A stretch of 64,000 nt of DNA, taken from contig NZ_CP141179.1 of the NCBI RefSeq assembly GCF_035599575.1, positions 1,116,001 through 1,180,000 on the forward strand. The letters are read 5' to 3'. The position numbers and the translations under genes are program-made. The notes beneath the pieces are model-generated. The model was not told the DNA's origin and did not search any database. It saw nothing but the letters and a program-made list of their open reading frames with translations. Numbering within the stretch: the first letter of the stretch is position 1; every line of letters begins with the position of its first letter. The DNA comes from Roseovarius sp. Pro17. Its GTDB lineage: Bacteria; Pseudomonadota; Alphaproteobacteria; Rhodobacterales; Rhodobacteraceae. Shown here one piece after another: positions 18,157 through 27,579 of the stretch.

Positions 18157-19784
18157 CCGACCTTATCAATAAACCAGATGCCTCCCGTCTCATTTTCGGG
18201 CTGCGCGATACCGGCTATAACGTAAAGACCGCAGCTGCCGATATCGTAGACAACTCGATTGCAGCCAAGGCCAGCGAGGTCAATATCCTCATTGTTCTTC
18301 ATGAGACAGGTCGGAAGGTCGTATACTTCGGTGACAACGGTGAGGGAATGGATGCCGCCGGGGTGCATGCCGCAATGCGCTATGGTGCCCCCGTTCGGGA
18401 GAATCCCGAAAGCCTCGGGAAATTTGGGCTCGGGCTGAAAACTGCCTCAAGTTCCGTATGCAAGAAATTCTCCCTTGTATCCCGGAATGCATCGGATCAG
18501 CCCTTGGCAAAACTGTCTTGGGACCTCGAACATGTGGAGCGTGTCAAAGAATGGGAGATGCTGAGCGAGCCGGTATCAACCGATGAGGAGGAGATGTTTG
18601 AGGAGCTGTGTGGCGAAACCGGGACTCTTGTAGTCTGGGAAAATTGCGATCGGATCCTGTCGAAGGATTTCGAGCCTGGCAGCACTAAGGAACAGGCAGC
18701 CATCAAGCGTCTTGCTGATACCCTTGGCCGACATCTTTCCCTGATTTTCCACCGCTTCACCGACAAGAATGATGACCGGGAGCGCAATGTTGAGATCATG
18801 GTCAATGACAGTCCTGTAGTCCCTTGGAATCCGTTCTATCCAAAACGTTCAGATCAGGTCCTTCCGGAGAAAAAGCAGAAGCTTGTGATTGAAATGCCGG
18901 ACGGGAGCGAGGAAACGGCATCGATCCGAGCGTGGATCCTCCCGCATCGTCGGGACATGTCCAAGGACGAGGAACGTGAGTTCGCGCGTATTTCGAACCG
19001 CGCCCAGGGTTTCTATGTCTATCGCGAAGGGCGTTTGATACAGGACGGTGGCTGGATGGATGTCTTTGGAACACCGGAGCCGCACACGTCACTGTTAAGG
19101 ATCGAGTTCGACTTCGGTCACGATTTGGACGATGCTTTCAGAGTGGATGTGAAAAAGTCCCGCATTCTTTTCCATCCGGATCTTGAGGATGGCCTGAAAT
19201 CCTTGCTGCAACCAATCTATCGCGAAGCCGGCAATAGATATCGTCGCACGAACCGTTCGACGGCAAATGATACTAAGATAGTAGACCACAGCAGCTCTAA
19301 TAAGAATATCGCATCGACTTCAAATGCCGCAACCGCAACTGTCAATTCTGCAGATGCTACCGACCAGACGGCAGAAGTGACCAATAACCTTGGTGCCAAG
19401 ATCCGCATCAAGGCACCTGTCCAGTCGAACGTAGAAGCCGGACACGTCCATGTCGACGCTGTCGAAACCATCCACAATGGCGATCTCTGGCAACCAGCGT
19501 TCCGAAGTGCCACAGAAGATGGTTTCGTGCCATCGGTCCTACTAAACAAGCACCATGATTTTTACCAAAAGATCTACCAGCGTGCTGCTGGGAACGGGTT
19601 TGCAGTCGAAGGGATGGATCTGCTCCTCTGGGCATTCGCAGTCGCCGAGCAGAACAATACAAACTCTGAACTTGAGCCTATCTTCGAGGATATCCGGTCA
19701 GAGATTTCAGGAAACCTGCGTAAGCTCCTTAGAAATCTTCCGGATCCGGAACCTGAAGAACTTTCAGAGGATGACGCCGGATAA
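18153..19784 (+). CDS. GHKL ATPase, MutL/MORC-like
   Basis: A 543-aa protein with an N-terminal GHKL ATP-binding domain. N box: AADIVDNSIAAKA with Asp30 and Asn34. G1: GDNGEGM (60-66). G2: GKFGLGLKTAS (89-99). There is no histidine-kinase phosphoacceptor or receiver domain, and a transducer-like middle region follows to about residue 350. A low-complexity Ser/Asn/Thr/Ala linker (about 365-415) leads to a C-terminal helical domain with an acidic tail. MutL/MORC-type GHKL proteins are a known recurring component of multi-gene restriction-modification operons, where they are thought to act as ATP-driven clamps. Starts in ATGA overlap with vsr. Confidence 0.85.
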   Translation: MTDLINKPDASRLIFGLRDTGYNVKTAAADIVDNSIAAKASEVNILIVLHETGRKVVYFGDNGEGMDAAGVHAAMRYGAPVRENPESLGKFGLGLKTASSSVCKKFSLVSRNASDQPLAKLSWDLEHVERVKEWEMLSEPVSTDEEEMFEELCGETGTLVVWENCDRILSKDFEPGSTKEQAAIKRLADTLGRHLSLIFHRFTDKNDDRERNVEIMVNDSPVVPWNPFYPKRSDQVLPEKKQKLVIEMPDGSEETASIRAWILPHRRDMSKDEEREFARISNRAQGFYVYREGRLIQDGGWMDVFGTPEPHTSLLRIEFDFGHDLDDAFRVDVKKSRILFHPDLEDGLKSLLQPIYREAGNRYRRTNRSTANDTKIVDHSSSNKNIASTSNAATATVNSADATDQTAEVTNNLGAKIRIKAPVQSNVEAGHVHVDAVETIHNGDLWQPAFRSATEDGFVPSVLLNKHHDFYQKIYQRAAGNGFAVEGMDLLLWAFAVAEQNNTNSELEPIFEDIRSEISGNLRKLLRNLPDPEPEELSEDDAG

Positions 19785-20608
19785 TGATCACGGCAAAACG
19801 TCAGCTTATTGCCGATGCTCTTCTGACCGGCACCGGTGCCGAGGTCGCGCTGGCCATCAATAACGATGGGCTCCGCTCCGGCATGCGGCTTTGGTTTGCC
19901 GACCTCGATGAGCGTCACGGGCCTATTGCAGAGATCAAACCCCACGGTCTGAAATCCCATCGCGTTCGGCTGACGTTCGGAAATTTCTCGGGTGCAGTAA
20001 TTCGTCAGATTGGAAAGGCTCCAATTGAGGATCAGCAATTGGCAAGGGCGTTGATATCTTCAATCAGTGCTGAGCATGAAGTGTCGATCCAAGGCCAAGA
20101 TCTGGAAGACTGGATCATCGCAGACGGTAGCTTTCACCTGCAGGCTATCGTGAGACATGTCACAGGGCCCGATACGGATGACGCGGTTCGGCGCACATGC
20201 CAAGAGGTAGTGGTTCCGGCCATGGCTGCGATGGCTGAATTGATTGGATATGATGTTGTGGATATTGACGCTGTCGAAGATATGACCGCTTTCGAAGGCG
20301 CGGTGCATCCTGCCTACGTAAAGCGCCGGGAGCGAAATCCACGAAATCGATTGCTCTGTATCCGGATCCACGGGGATAGGTGCGCGGCCTGCGGCATTGA
20401 ACCACGACTGACATATGGCGTCGAAATCGCGATAATGGAGGTTCACCATCTTGAGCCTCTCGCCAATTTGGTGGAACCTCGTCCCTACGATCCGGCAATC
20501 GATCTGATACCACTGTGCCCCAGCTGTCATCGCGCGGTCCACACCAGACGTCCGGTTCCACTCAGCATTGCCGAACTTCAAAAGCGCATGGAGGACGCAC
20601 GTGCCTGA
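19784..20608 (+). CDS. HNH endonuclease with N-terminal unknown domain
   Basis: A 274-aa protein. The C-terminal third is an HNH nuclease of the zinc-ribbon kind: CAAC (200-203), the catalytic MEVHHLEP (219-226), and CPSCHRAVH (245-253), resembling McrA-like nucleases. The first 180 residues are mixed alpha/beta and not recognised; they may bind DNA or the partner ATPase. The start overlaps the GHKL stop (TAATG), and its end overlaps the helicase start. With Vsr it gives this operon two candidate nucleases. Confidence 0.85.
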   Translation: MITAKRQLIADALLTGTGAEVALAINNDGLRSGMRLWFADLDERHGPIAEIKPHGLKSHRVRLTFGNFSGAVIRQIGKAPIEDQQLARALISSISAEHEVSIQGQDLEDWIIADGSFHLQAIVRHVTGPDTDDAVRRTCQEVVVPAMAAMAELIGYDVVDIDAVEDMTAFEGAVHPAYVKRRERNPRNRLLCIRIHGDRCAACGIEPRLTYGVEIAIMEVHHLEPLANLVEPRPYDPAIDLIPLCPSCHRAVHTRRPVPLSIAELQKRMEDARA

Positions 20609-22412
20609 TTACGTTTCCATGCCTGTCACATTTGAAGGGATGCGCAACCGGATACCTGCCGGTCACTCCCTATCCGAAAGACTACTCGAACCTGTCATTC
20701 TTCTTGATAGGAAAAATGGCCGCCTGTCTGCCAGCCTTGGCGGCGTCAGGGTCATCAGGGGGCAGCAACATGAATTAAAGGCACCGACTGCGGAACACTC
20801 ATGGGTTATTGATGGCACGGTCTTGCGACCGCTTCCAAAGGATTCGCCTAGCCTTTTCAGGACAATGGTGGGAGATCTGGATCCAGAGGATATTCCTTTC
20901 AGCGTCGCAATCAGGCTGTTGAGAACGCTCGATGAGCGGATTTCTACTTCTGCTTCTGAAGAAGTCCTAATTCCAGCGGGGAATGCCGCGGATCAAAAAA
21001 CCGATCCGGTAACACCAACAGGTCTCAATGCGGAGCTTTTTCCCTATCAATCCCGCGGCGTGCAATGGATGTGGGATTCCATTGCAGGGACCGGGGGTGT
21101 TATTCTTGCGGACGAGATGGGTTTGGGCAAAACGATTCAGATTATTGCGCTGCTCCTGATGGACATGCCTGATCCATCAAGCCCGGCGTTGATTGTCTGC
21201 CCGACGAGCTTGATTGCCAATTGGGTCCGGGAAATTGAGCGCTTTGGTCCCAGCCTCGACGTCATGGTGCATCGGGGTGCTCATCGAACCGGTATCTCCA
21301 GCGGCCTTCAGCAATCAAGGGTAGTGATTACGACCTATGATACCATGGTCAACGATATCTCTATTTTTTCTGGTCTCGAATGGTCTTGGGTGATTTGTGA
21401 CGAGGCTCAAGCCATCAAGAACCCTCTCTCCAATCGCCGTCAGGCCATCATTACCATACCGCGAAAGCGCTCCATTCCGATGACCGGCACTCCAGTAGAA
21501 AACACCCTTCTCGACCTGTGGTCGCTTGCTGACTTTGCGATACCAGGGCTGCTCGGAAGCCAAGATGAGTTCGAGGCGGAGTTCCCGGACAGTGTGGAAG
21601 CGGGTCAGCGGCTTGGCGGACTGACGGATCCGATAATACTGAAGAGACGGGTCGGGGATGTAGCGACGGACCTTCCAGAACGAATGGACATCGACATACC
21701 GCTCGAGCTCGATGATCGCCTCATCGATCACTACCGGGAAGTCAGGGATGCAACCCTCGCCAAATATCCTGTCGCGGGCGCCCTTGTGGCGACGCTTCAG
21801 CTTCAACTCCTCTGCGCACACCCCTGGCTCAGACAAAATGCTGACGAGGAAGAGGAAGCCGATATTGTTCCAGCGTCGAGTATGCCACTCATCACCCCGA
21901 AGATGGAACGCATTGTGGCCCTGCTCAGCGAGGCGTTTGCAAATGATCGGAAGGTTATTGTATTCGCATTGTTCAATCGTATCGGAGACCTACTGAAACA
22001 AGTATGTGCTGATATGCATGGTGTTCACTGGGGTGCAATCAATGGGTCTACGGCTCAGGAGGATCGGCAACAGATCGTTGATGTTTTTTCCGAGCATGAC
22101 GGGGCCGCCTGCCTCGTCCTTAATCCAAAAGCAGCCGGCGCTGGTCTCAATATTACGGCGGCTACTGTAGTGATCCACTTCACGCCAGTTTGGAACCCTG
22201 CTGTCGAGGCACAAGCAAGCGCTCGTGCGCACCGCCGCGGGCAGACAGAACCCGTTACCGTTTATCGCCTATTTTTCAAAGATACTGTGGAGGAGATTAT
22301 GATAGAACGATCGGCATGGAAAAGTGATCTTGCAAATGAGACTGTTCCTGTATCGACACGCGATGCTGATGACCTGAAGCGGGCGCTCTCAATCCTTCCG
22401 GTGAAATCATGA
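20601..22412 (+). CDS. SNF2-family helicase/translocase
   Basis: A 603-aa superfamily 2 Swi2/Snf2 ATPase. Motif I DEMGLGKTIQIIALLL, motif II VICDEAQAIKNP, motif III MTGTPVENTLLDLWSLAD, motif V LNPKAAGAGLNIT and motif VI SARAHRRGQTEPVTVYRL are all present. Such proteins move along double-stranded DNA without unwinding. GTG 20601 is chosen as start because GGAGG lies six bases before it and the reading frame overlaps the HNH stop by eight bases; a TTG at 20568 is a poorer option. In related operons the motor slot can be filled by other helicases. Confidence 0.88.
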   Translation: MPDYVSMPVTFEGMRNRIPAGHSLSERLLEPVILLDRKNGRLSASLGGVRVIRGQQHELKAPTAEHSWVIDGTVLRPLPKDSPSLFRTMVGDLDPEDIPFSVAIRLLRTLDERISTSASEEVLIPAGNAADQKTDPVTPTGLNAELFPYQSRGVQWMWDSIAGTGGVILADEMGLGKTIQIIALLLMDMPDPSSPALIVCPTSLIANWVREIERFGPSLDVMVHRGAHRTGISSGLQQSRVVITTYDTMVNDISIFSGLEWSWVICDEAQAIKNPLSNRRQAIITIPRKRSIPMTGTPVENTLLDLWSLADFAIPGLLGSQDEFEAEFPDSVEAGQRLGGLTDPIILKRRVGDVATDLPERMDIDIPLELDDRLIDHYREVRDATLAKYPVAGALVATLQLQLLCAHPWLRQNADEEEEADIVPASSMPLITPKMERIVALLSEAFANDRKVIVFALFNRIGDLLKQVCADMHGVHWGAINGSTAQEDRQQIVDVFSEHDGAACLVLNPKAAGAGLNITAATVVIHFTPVWNPAVEAQASARAHRRGQTEPVTVYRLFFKDTVEEIMIERSAWKSDLANETVPVSTRDADDLKRALSILPVKS

Positions 22413-22840
22413 CCGGCCATGTATTTAGTAAAATGCTGAGCGCCAATGATGTCGGCACGACTGGTGGACATCAAGCGGGTATTCTGGTTCCAAAAGGGGA
22501 AAAAGAATTACTCGCCATTTTACCGCAGCTCGACCCAGAAATCAAAAACCCGGATGCATGGTTGGAATGTGTCGACGACGCCGAACAAGCACTTCGTTTC
22601 CGTTTCGTCTACTATAACAACAAGTTACACGACGAGAATGGAACTCGAAACGAGTTCCGAGTGACCCATATGACCAAATGGTTTCGGGACAATGGCGCGC
22701 GCGCGGGCGACGAGTTCATGATATCCTTAATGCCGGACGAGAAACGCTATTCGATCCGCATCGTTCGTCCCGATTTAGATGACAAGAGCGACGAAGATGG
22801 CGTTCGTATCCGTCTGTCGGGTTGGCGGCGGGTCCACTGA
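22409..22840 (+). CDS. Stand-alone EcoRII N-terminal-like DNA recognition domain
   Basis: A 143-aa protein that resembles the effector-binding N-terminal domain of EcoRII, a B3-like pseudobarrel. The start region FSKMLSANDVGTTGGHQAGI carries the typical S-x-N-D-x-G-x-T-G-G-H-Q pattern. In EcoRII this domain binds a second copy of CCWGG and controls the catalytic domain. Here the nuclease domain is absent, so it should serve as the sequence reader for the nuclease and motor proteins of the same operon. ATGA overlap with the helicase; last gene of the operon, nine bases from the converging AIPR stop. Confidence 0.8.
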   Translation: MTGHVFSKMLSANDVGTTGGHQAGILVPKGEKELLAILPQLDPEIKNPDAWLECVDDAEQALRFRFVYYNNKLHDENGTRNEFRVTHMTKWFRDNGARAGDEFMISLMPDEKRYSIRIVRPDLDDKSDEDGVRIRLSGWRRVH

Positions 22841-22848
22841 CCAACGGA

Positions 22849-24963
22849 TCAATGTGGCCTTGAAATGGCTGATATCCTGATCCGGGGCGTATCAGCTTCA
22901 TCAATATAGCCCTCATCTCTCGCGCGCGACATGATCTGCTCTGCAATGACGGACTGTTTTCCTGAAGGTATGCGGCCGGGCAACATGCTACAGGTCCGGA
23001 GGATCCCGTCCTCTGTCGGGCTGAACATTCGGTTCAAACGCCCCCAATCTCTGAGGCGGGACCAGACTGGTGCCCCTGCTGCGATAACGTTCTGCTGCGC
23101 TGTAATTTCCGCATCCATTGAGGTGTTCCTGCGATCGTCGCGTTGTGTGGACCGGGCAACCTCTGGGGCGATGACGCAGTTGTCGAAGTCGTCTCCATAT
23201 TCGACCTCTGCTCGCTCAATTGTCGCCCAGCAAGCCTGTTTCTTTCCCCATTCAGTAATGTTGTTCACACCCGCCTCCGGCGCTGTGATCACCGCCGTCG
23301 CAGCTTCAGCCGCGATCAGAAGCGTATCGTTCAACGCCCTCGGGACAAATTGGGCTCGCCATACTGAATCAAGGTCGATCAGTTTCTCAGCTTCGTGGGC
23401 GTCAGACACAACTTTGGCAATCGCGTAGGTGATGATGTTGGCCCGGTATCCGCCGGGATACCAAGGTTGCTTCGGGACGACCTTCTCCAGGTGGCGGAAG
23501 ATGATTATTTTTGCCACCAGCCGCTTAAACCATGTCTCATCGAACTTGCTATCACTTCGGGACCATTCACTACCAACTGTCTGCGCAAACGTGCCGAAAT
23601 TCTTCTGTGCGCCTTTGCTGACTGTGTCCGGCTGCATCCTGAAGCTCATCTCGACCTTGGCAAGGTCGGTCTTCACAAAATACTGGGCTTTCGGATTCTC
23701 AAGATCGAAACGTCTTTTTTCTGCTGGTGATTTTTTGGCACGTTCAACTAAATACTGTCCTCGTGCGCGCTCATAGAACCACTTCGTTTCTTTGTTCGTG
23801 CCCTCTGCCGCAGGAGCGAGTAGACGGCGTGAAAACTGTTCCATTCGCATGTGGAATGGATGATTGGAAAAAAAGTCCGCCGCACTGACCTTGTTCTGGC
23901 TGTTAGCATATTTAGAAATGAAGGGAACGATTTCCTCGGAAACTTCGTCTGGAACGACCGTCAACTTCAATTGGACATGGACGTTATCAAGTGTTTCGGG
24001 CGACAGGGATAGCGCGTTATGCAGAGATGCAGTGGTTTGTCCCCCGTTCACAATTTGCAAATTCGTGGCCTTGACGATTTGCAGGCCGTTCTCGGACCTC
24101 ACCACCTCGACCTCATCTGCCGTAGCCGACAGTCCATTGTTGTAGCTGAAAAACATCTCGGGCTCTTCTTTGATCGTGTCCCGAATGCCTCTGTTCACGG
24201 CACCGCGCGCCTGAAGGAAGCTTCGAACGTTGGACTCGAGAAGTCGTGCCCCCCATTTATCATAAATTCTCGCAAGTTGAGCTCCACCCATAACGATCAA
24301 GTAGCTGTCGAGCCTGTCACCGCTCTTGGATGCGGCCAGCGCAGGAAGGGCCGCGCCGAAGTCATCTTGAAAATTTACGACGATCTTCTCACGGGCGTGC
24401 CCCGAGGTTTCAAAACGATGGAATCTCGACAGATCCCATACGTTGTATGTGACAGGAATATCCGCAATCTTCCCGGCAAGAACGGCGTCCGTTCTTGCGC
24501 TGTAGATGGCATTGGTCATCAGAATAAGTTTGACCTTAGTGATGGATGACCATGCGGATGTGATCATTGAAGCTGCGCCAGCCTCCGAAGATCCATCTAT
24601 CAATTCTGAGCGGAAAGCGGCACGGCGTGATGCGGCCACAAAATTGATCAGGCTTCCAAAGGATTTTTTAGCGTCCGCGGCGTTGATTTTTATAGGAGTG
24701 GCTTCGGGATGGAAATCACTGACGATCACACTCAATACGCCCTCGGACTCTCGCGGGTCGCCGCCAATTGCATCAATCCGGACCGGCTTTCCCGAACTTC
24801 TGTCCGAAAAGCCGACCCAGTCCGCAGTTACGATCTCGCCCTCCATTTCAAGGCGGTTCGCCATACGCTCGAAAAACGCCACCTCTGAAGGAACTGAGCT
24901 CTCATCGGAGATTTCTCTAAGTTCAGCTATAATCGCAGCATGATATTTGATTGTTTCTTCCAT
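22849..24963 (-). CDS. AIPR (abortive infection phage resistance) family protein
   Basis: A 704-aa protein with the AIPR core: FFSYNNGLSA (271-280), then TNLQIVNGGQTTASLHNAL (300-318), then KYANSQNKVSAADFF. Members were first noted in phage abortive infection and recur in restriction-type operons; the biochemical activity is not settled. The region before the core (1-260) has alternating strands and helices without a recognised domain. It is the last gene of a minus-strand set converging on the methyltransferase operon, 230 bases behind the PD-(D/E)XK gene. Confidence 0.82.
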   Translation of the reverse strand: MEETIKYHAAIIAELREISDESSVPSEVAFFERMANRLEMEGEIVTADWVGFSDRSSGKPVRIDAIGGDPRESEGVLSVIVSDFHPEATPIKINAADAKKSFGSLINFVAASRRAAFRSELIDGSSEAGAASMITSAWSSITKVKLILMTNAIYSARTDAVLAGKIADIPVTYNVWDLSRFHRFETSGHAREKIVVNFQDDFGAALPALAASKSGDRLDSYLIVMGGAQLARIYDKWGARLLESNVRSFLQARGAVNRGIRDTIKEEPEMFFSYNNGLSATADEVEVVRSENGLQIVKATNLQIVNGGQTTASLHNALSLSPETLDNVHVQLKLTVVPDEVSEEIVPFISKYANSQNKVSAADFFSNHPFHMRMEQFSRRLLAPAAEGTNKETKWFYERARGQYLVERAKKSPAEKRRFDLENPKAQYFVKTDLAKVEMSFRMQPDTVSKGAQKNFGTFAQTVGSEWSRSDSKFDETWFKRLVAKIIIFRHLEKVVPKQPWYPGGYRANIITYAIAKVVSDAHEAEKLIDLDSVWRAQFVPRALNDTLLIAAEAATAVITAPEAGVNNITEWGKKQACWATIERAEVEYGDDFDNCVIAPEVARSTQRDDRRNTSMDAEITAQQNVIAAGAPVWSRLRDWGRLNRMFSPTEDGILRTCSMLPGRIPSGKQSVIAEQIMSRARDEGYIDEADTPRIRISAISRPH

Positions 24964-25193
24964 AGAGGTTTTTCTCCTGAACCGCTCCGATACTCACGCA
25001 TTTTTCCGCGGTGGGCGCAATGCGATCTACCTTTAGTTGTTCCAAGAACTTGGGGTCAGTAGGACATATTCATGCAGGAAATAAGGCGACGTCGGACTTT
25101 GCCATACTCTAACGGGTGCAAAGGGATTCAGTAAGATATTAGCAGTCCGCGGGGGTGGTCCCACAACGCTCGCCCTACACTCTTCAGAACGAG

Positions 25194-25814
25194 CTACTTT
25201 TCGGGTTGGTGATATAGCGGGATAATCGTGTGACGCACATGAAAACCACAGCCCGAATTCTGGCAGGTGTGGGACGTCCGGAAAAAGAGTTGAGGCTTTT
25301 CGATGTCCTCAACCAACGTTATTTTCGGATCAGTTCCGAGAAGCCGTTTTTTCCATTCCTCCAATACATCGATAGCGTTGCCACCGCGATAATAGATGAT
25401 GAGTTCTCCATGATCTCGGCCAAGCATCGCCGTTCCGTAGCGAGTAGATAGCTGGCCAAAGCCATCCTGAAGCCACCCATAGCTTTTGTGGACTTTAGCT
25501 TCCCCCAGCCACATGAAGCCATGGTTCCCCTCTACAACGATGTCGCAGTGGCCGTTCACATCCTGCTCGTTCCGTGCGGCTATTCCGCCAAAGCTCAACA
25601 TCTGAGCGACCTGTTTGCTGAGCTGGTTTTCGTCCAGCTTAACATCAATTTTGCGCCCATCGACCAGTCGGCTATAGCATTCCGTCAGCGCCTCTTCGAG
25701 GATCTCGAGTCGGTCTTCATGTCCAGTTGCAAACTGCCAACGGAGCATCCGTCCGCCTGGTCCGTCTCCGAAGAACTTTAGATAGTCGCCAATCGATGTA
25801 TTTTCAGGATTCAT
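25194..25814 (-). CDS. PD-(D/E)XK nuclease-like protein
   Basis: A 206-aa protein with a restriction-endonuclease-like core: Glu62 in KLDENQLSKQ, Asp91 in NGHCDIVVEG, Glu105 and Lys107 in WLGEAKVHK, and Gln121 in DGFGQLSTRY. These fit the E...D...ExK...Q pattern. A longer frame begins 28 residues earlier, but ATG 25814 overlaps the preceding stop by 11 bases and is the expected coupled start. It lies between an unknown acidic protein and the AIPR gene, and is the likely nuclease of that module. Confidence 0.72.
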   Translation of the reverse strand: MNPENTSIGDYLKFFGDGPGGRMLRWQFATGHEDRLEILEEALTECYSRLVDGRKIDVKLDENQLSKQVAQMLSFGGIAARNEQDVNGHCDIVVEGNHGFMWLGEAKVHKSYGWLQDGFGQLSTRYGTAMLGRDHGELIIYYRGGNAIDVLEEWKKRLLGTDPKITLVEDIEKPQLFFRTSHTCQNSGCGFHVRHTIIPLYHQPEK

Positions 25815-26208
25815 CTGAGATGTCTTTCCTGACCGAATAGTAAAGATGGACGTGACGCATTGGATCCGAAACAAGGTTTCCAGACACGGGGTGCGCAAGC
25901 TTGCCTGTGTTTATCAGTTCTCGGAAAGATTCATCGTCAAGGTGAAGCTGCCCATTTTCAGGATCGTCGATGTAACCGTGGGCTTCCAAGACCGCTGCTT
26001 CAAAGGTGCTGAGGATACTCAACGCCGAGGGCAGTATTTGTTGCAGCTCATCATCTTTCAGGCATCCGAAAAAAAATGGGAGTGTAAGAAAATCCCCATC
26101 ATCGTCTGAAAGGGATTCTAGCGTTTCTATGATAGCCAGACAGGCGCCACGCATCTCTGCATCCAGAGATTTTGTAGCCAAAGCCTTTTTTGCCTGGTGA
26201 AATTCCAT
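25804..26208 (-). CDS. Unknown 134-aa protein of the AIPR module
   Basis: No family recognised. The protein is acidic and mostly helical (for example CLAIIETLESLSDDDGDFL), with a C-terminal part rich in His and Tyr. No membrane segment or signal peptide. It starts four bases after the stop of the 354-aa gene and overlaps the PD-(D/E)XK gene by 11 bases, so the three are one operon. It could be a small partner or inhibitor of the nuclease; this is only an idea from position. Confidence 0.6.
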   Translation of the reverse strand: MEFHQAKKALATKSLDAEMRGACLAIIETLESLSDDDGDFLTLPFFFGCLKDDELQQILPSALSILSTFEAAVLEAHGYIDDPENGQLHLDDESFRELINTGKLAHPVSGNLVSDPMRHVHLYYSVRKDISDES

Positions 26209-26212
26209 TTTT

Positions 26213-27277
26213 CTATTCTTGCACTGAATCTGACAGAAACTGTGCCTTTTTTCCCAATCGCTCGATCACAAACTCATAGTCTGTCGAGCGAACACAATCC
26301 CTTATAAGCGCGCCGGTAATAATGGGGTTGCCACCTTCGCCCTGCCCCGAAGGGCCCGATGCCGAGAGCGATATTGCTGGTTGATAGAACTGATTGTCCT
26401 CTGAGAAGCCCCATTCAACGGTGATTTTGTAGATTGCTATCGCCTCGACGGCGCCTTTGCCTGCGACGTGGTAGGGTTCATTGCGTTGATCGGCGTCCAA
26501 GCGGCGTCGGGGCATTTTTTCATCTTTAACTCCTCCGGTAGTGGTCTGGAATGTCATCTGTGTAACTGTCCCTTCCTTCGGATCGTCGTAGAATGGACGG
26601 ACCGCCGGGAACAAATTTACTGACTTGTCCAGATTGACGATGCCCCAGCTGTTCACGACACCTTTGAGAGCGGAGTGAATGCCATGCACATCTGCTTCCG
26701 GTATACCTTTTGGGTAATCCACCCGGATTTCCAAAAAGTCGCGGTGGTGTGGCACCCAGATGACGTGGAACATCTGGACCGGCTGACGAACCAGGCCGAC
26801 TACTTCTTCATACCGGCTTCGCATGTCCTTGGGATGTTCAAATTCCGTGAACGGGATTTCCTCACGAGTCTTTACCATGAGAACTGAACTTAAGACTACG
26901 CCAATGCCGTCTTCATTGCTTTCAACCTGCACCACATCAATGTCACCGGAGCCGGCCTGAAGGTCCTTGTCTTTCATCAGGTGGGGATATCGATGATAGG
27001 CTGGGATGTCCGCAGGTTCTTGCTCTTGGATTGCAGCCTGTAGAACGTCGCGGGCCGATGAATCGATTTTGTATAGCTTTGTGTATTTTTCGCCGCACAG
27101 AATATGTTCGATCAAGCCATCTTCAATCTTGCCGGTATCAAATTTCTGAGGTGATGCGTCGAGCTTTTTGAGTGTCCCGTCCCAACCGTGACTGGTTGAA
27201 ATTCCGGCTGAATTGAGCAGCTTCTTTGCATTTGTCCAACTCATACGGTGCCGGAGCGTGCGGAACATCTTCTTCAT
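26213..27277 (-). CDS. Unknown 354-aa protein, first gene of the AIPR module
   Basis: No domain is recognised. After a basic N-terminus (KKMFRTLRHR) comes a stretch resembling a small helical DNA- or protein-binding unit (SWTNAKKLLNSAGISTSHGW). The rest is mixed alpha/beta with several beta-rich segments (for example VVQVESNEDGIGVVLSSVLM). ATG 27277 follows an AAAAGG box; a TTG three bases earlier is the alternative. It heads the minus-strand operon beside the cargo end of the transposon. Its constant company with AIPR and nuclease genes could be tested in other genomes. Confidence 0.6.
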   Translation of the reverse strand: MKKMFRTLRHRMSWTNAKKLLNSAGISTSHGWDGTLKKLDASPQKFDTGKIEDGLIEHILCGEKYTKLYKIDSSARDVLQAAIQEQEPADIPAYHRYPHLMKDKDLQAGSGDIDVVQVESNEDGIGVVLSSVLMVKTREEIPFTEFEHPKDMRSRYEEVVGLVRQPVQMFHVIWVPHHRDFLEIRVDYPKGIPEADVHGIHSALKGVVNSWGIVNLDKSVNLFPAVRPFYDDPKEGTVTQMTFQTTTGGVKDEKMPRRRLDADQRNEPYHVAGKGAVEAIAIYKITVEWGFSEDNQFYQPAISLSASGPSGQGEGGNPIITGALIRDCVRSTDYEFVIERLGKKAQFLSDSVQE

Positions 27278-27579
27278 CAATAAACCTTTTTGACATAAAC
27301 CTCAGGTTGATACCCTGCCGGGTTTTCAATGCGTGCGAAAGCAGAAAGTAGGTCCGCCCTTTCCGTCTCGATGGGTGCTGCAAACAATGTGACGAACCAT
27401 ATGGTTTTGCGCTGAACGAAAATGCCTGGCACTTTAAAGCGTCATAGGTGCGAGCACCGCTTTTTGAGTTGAGATCCTTTTATTCGCTGCGGATCTGTGG
27501 GCCAGTTCCTGCGCCATCAGCTGAGAACCCCTTAAAGAGCGCACCAACGCGAGAACTCAATTCATCAGGGAAACCCCGA

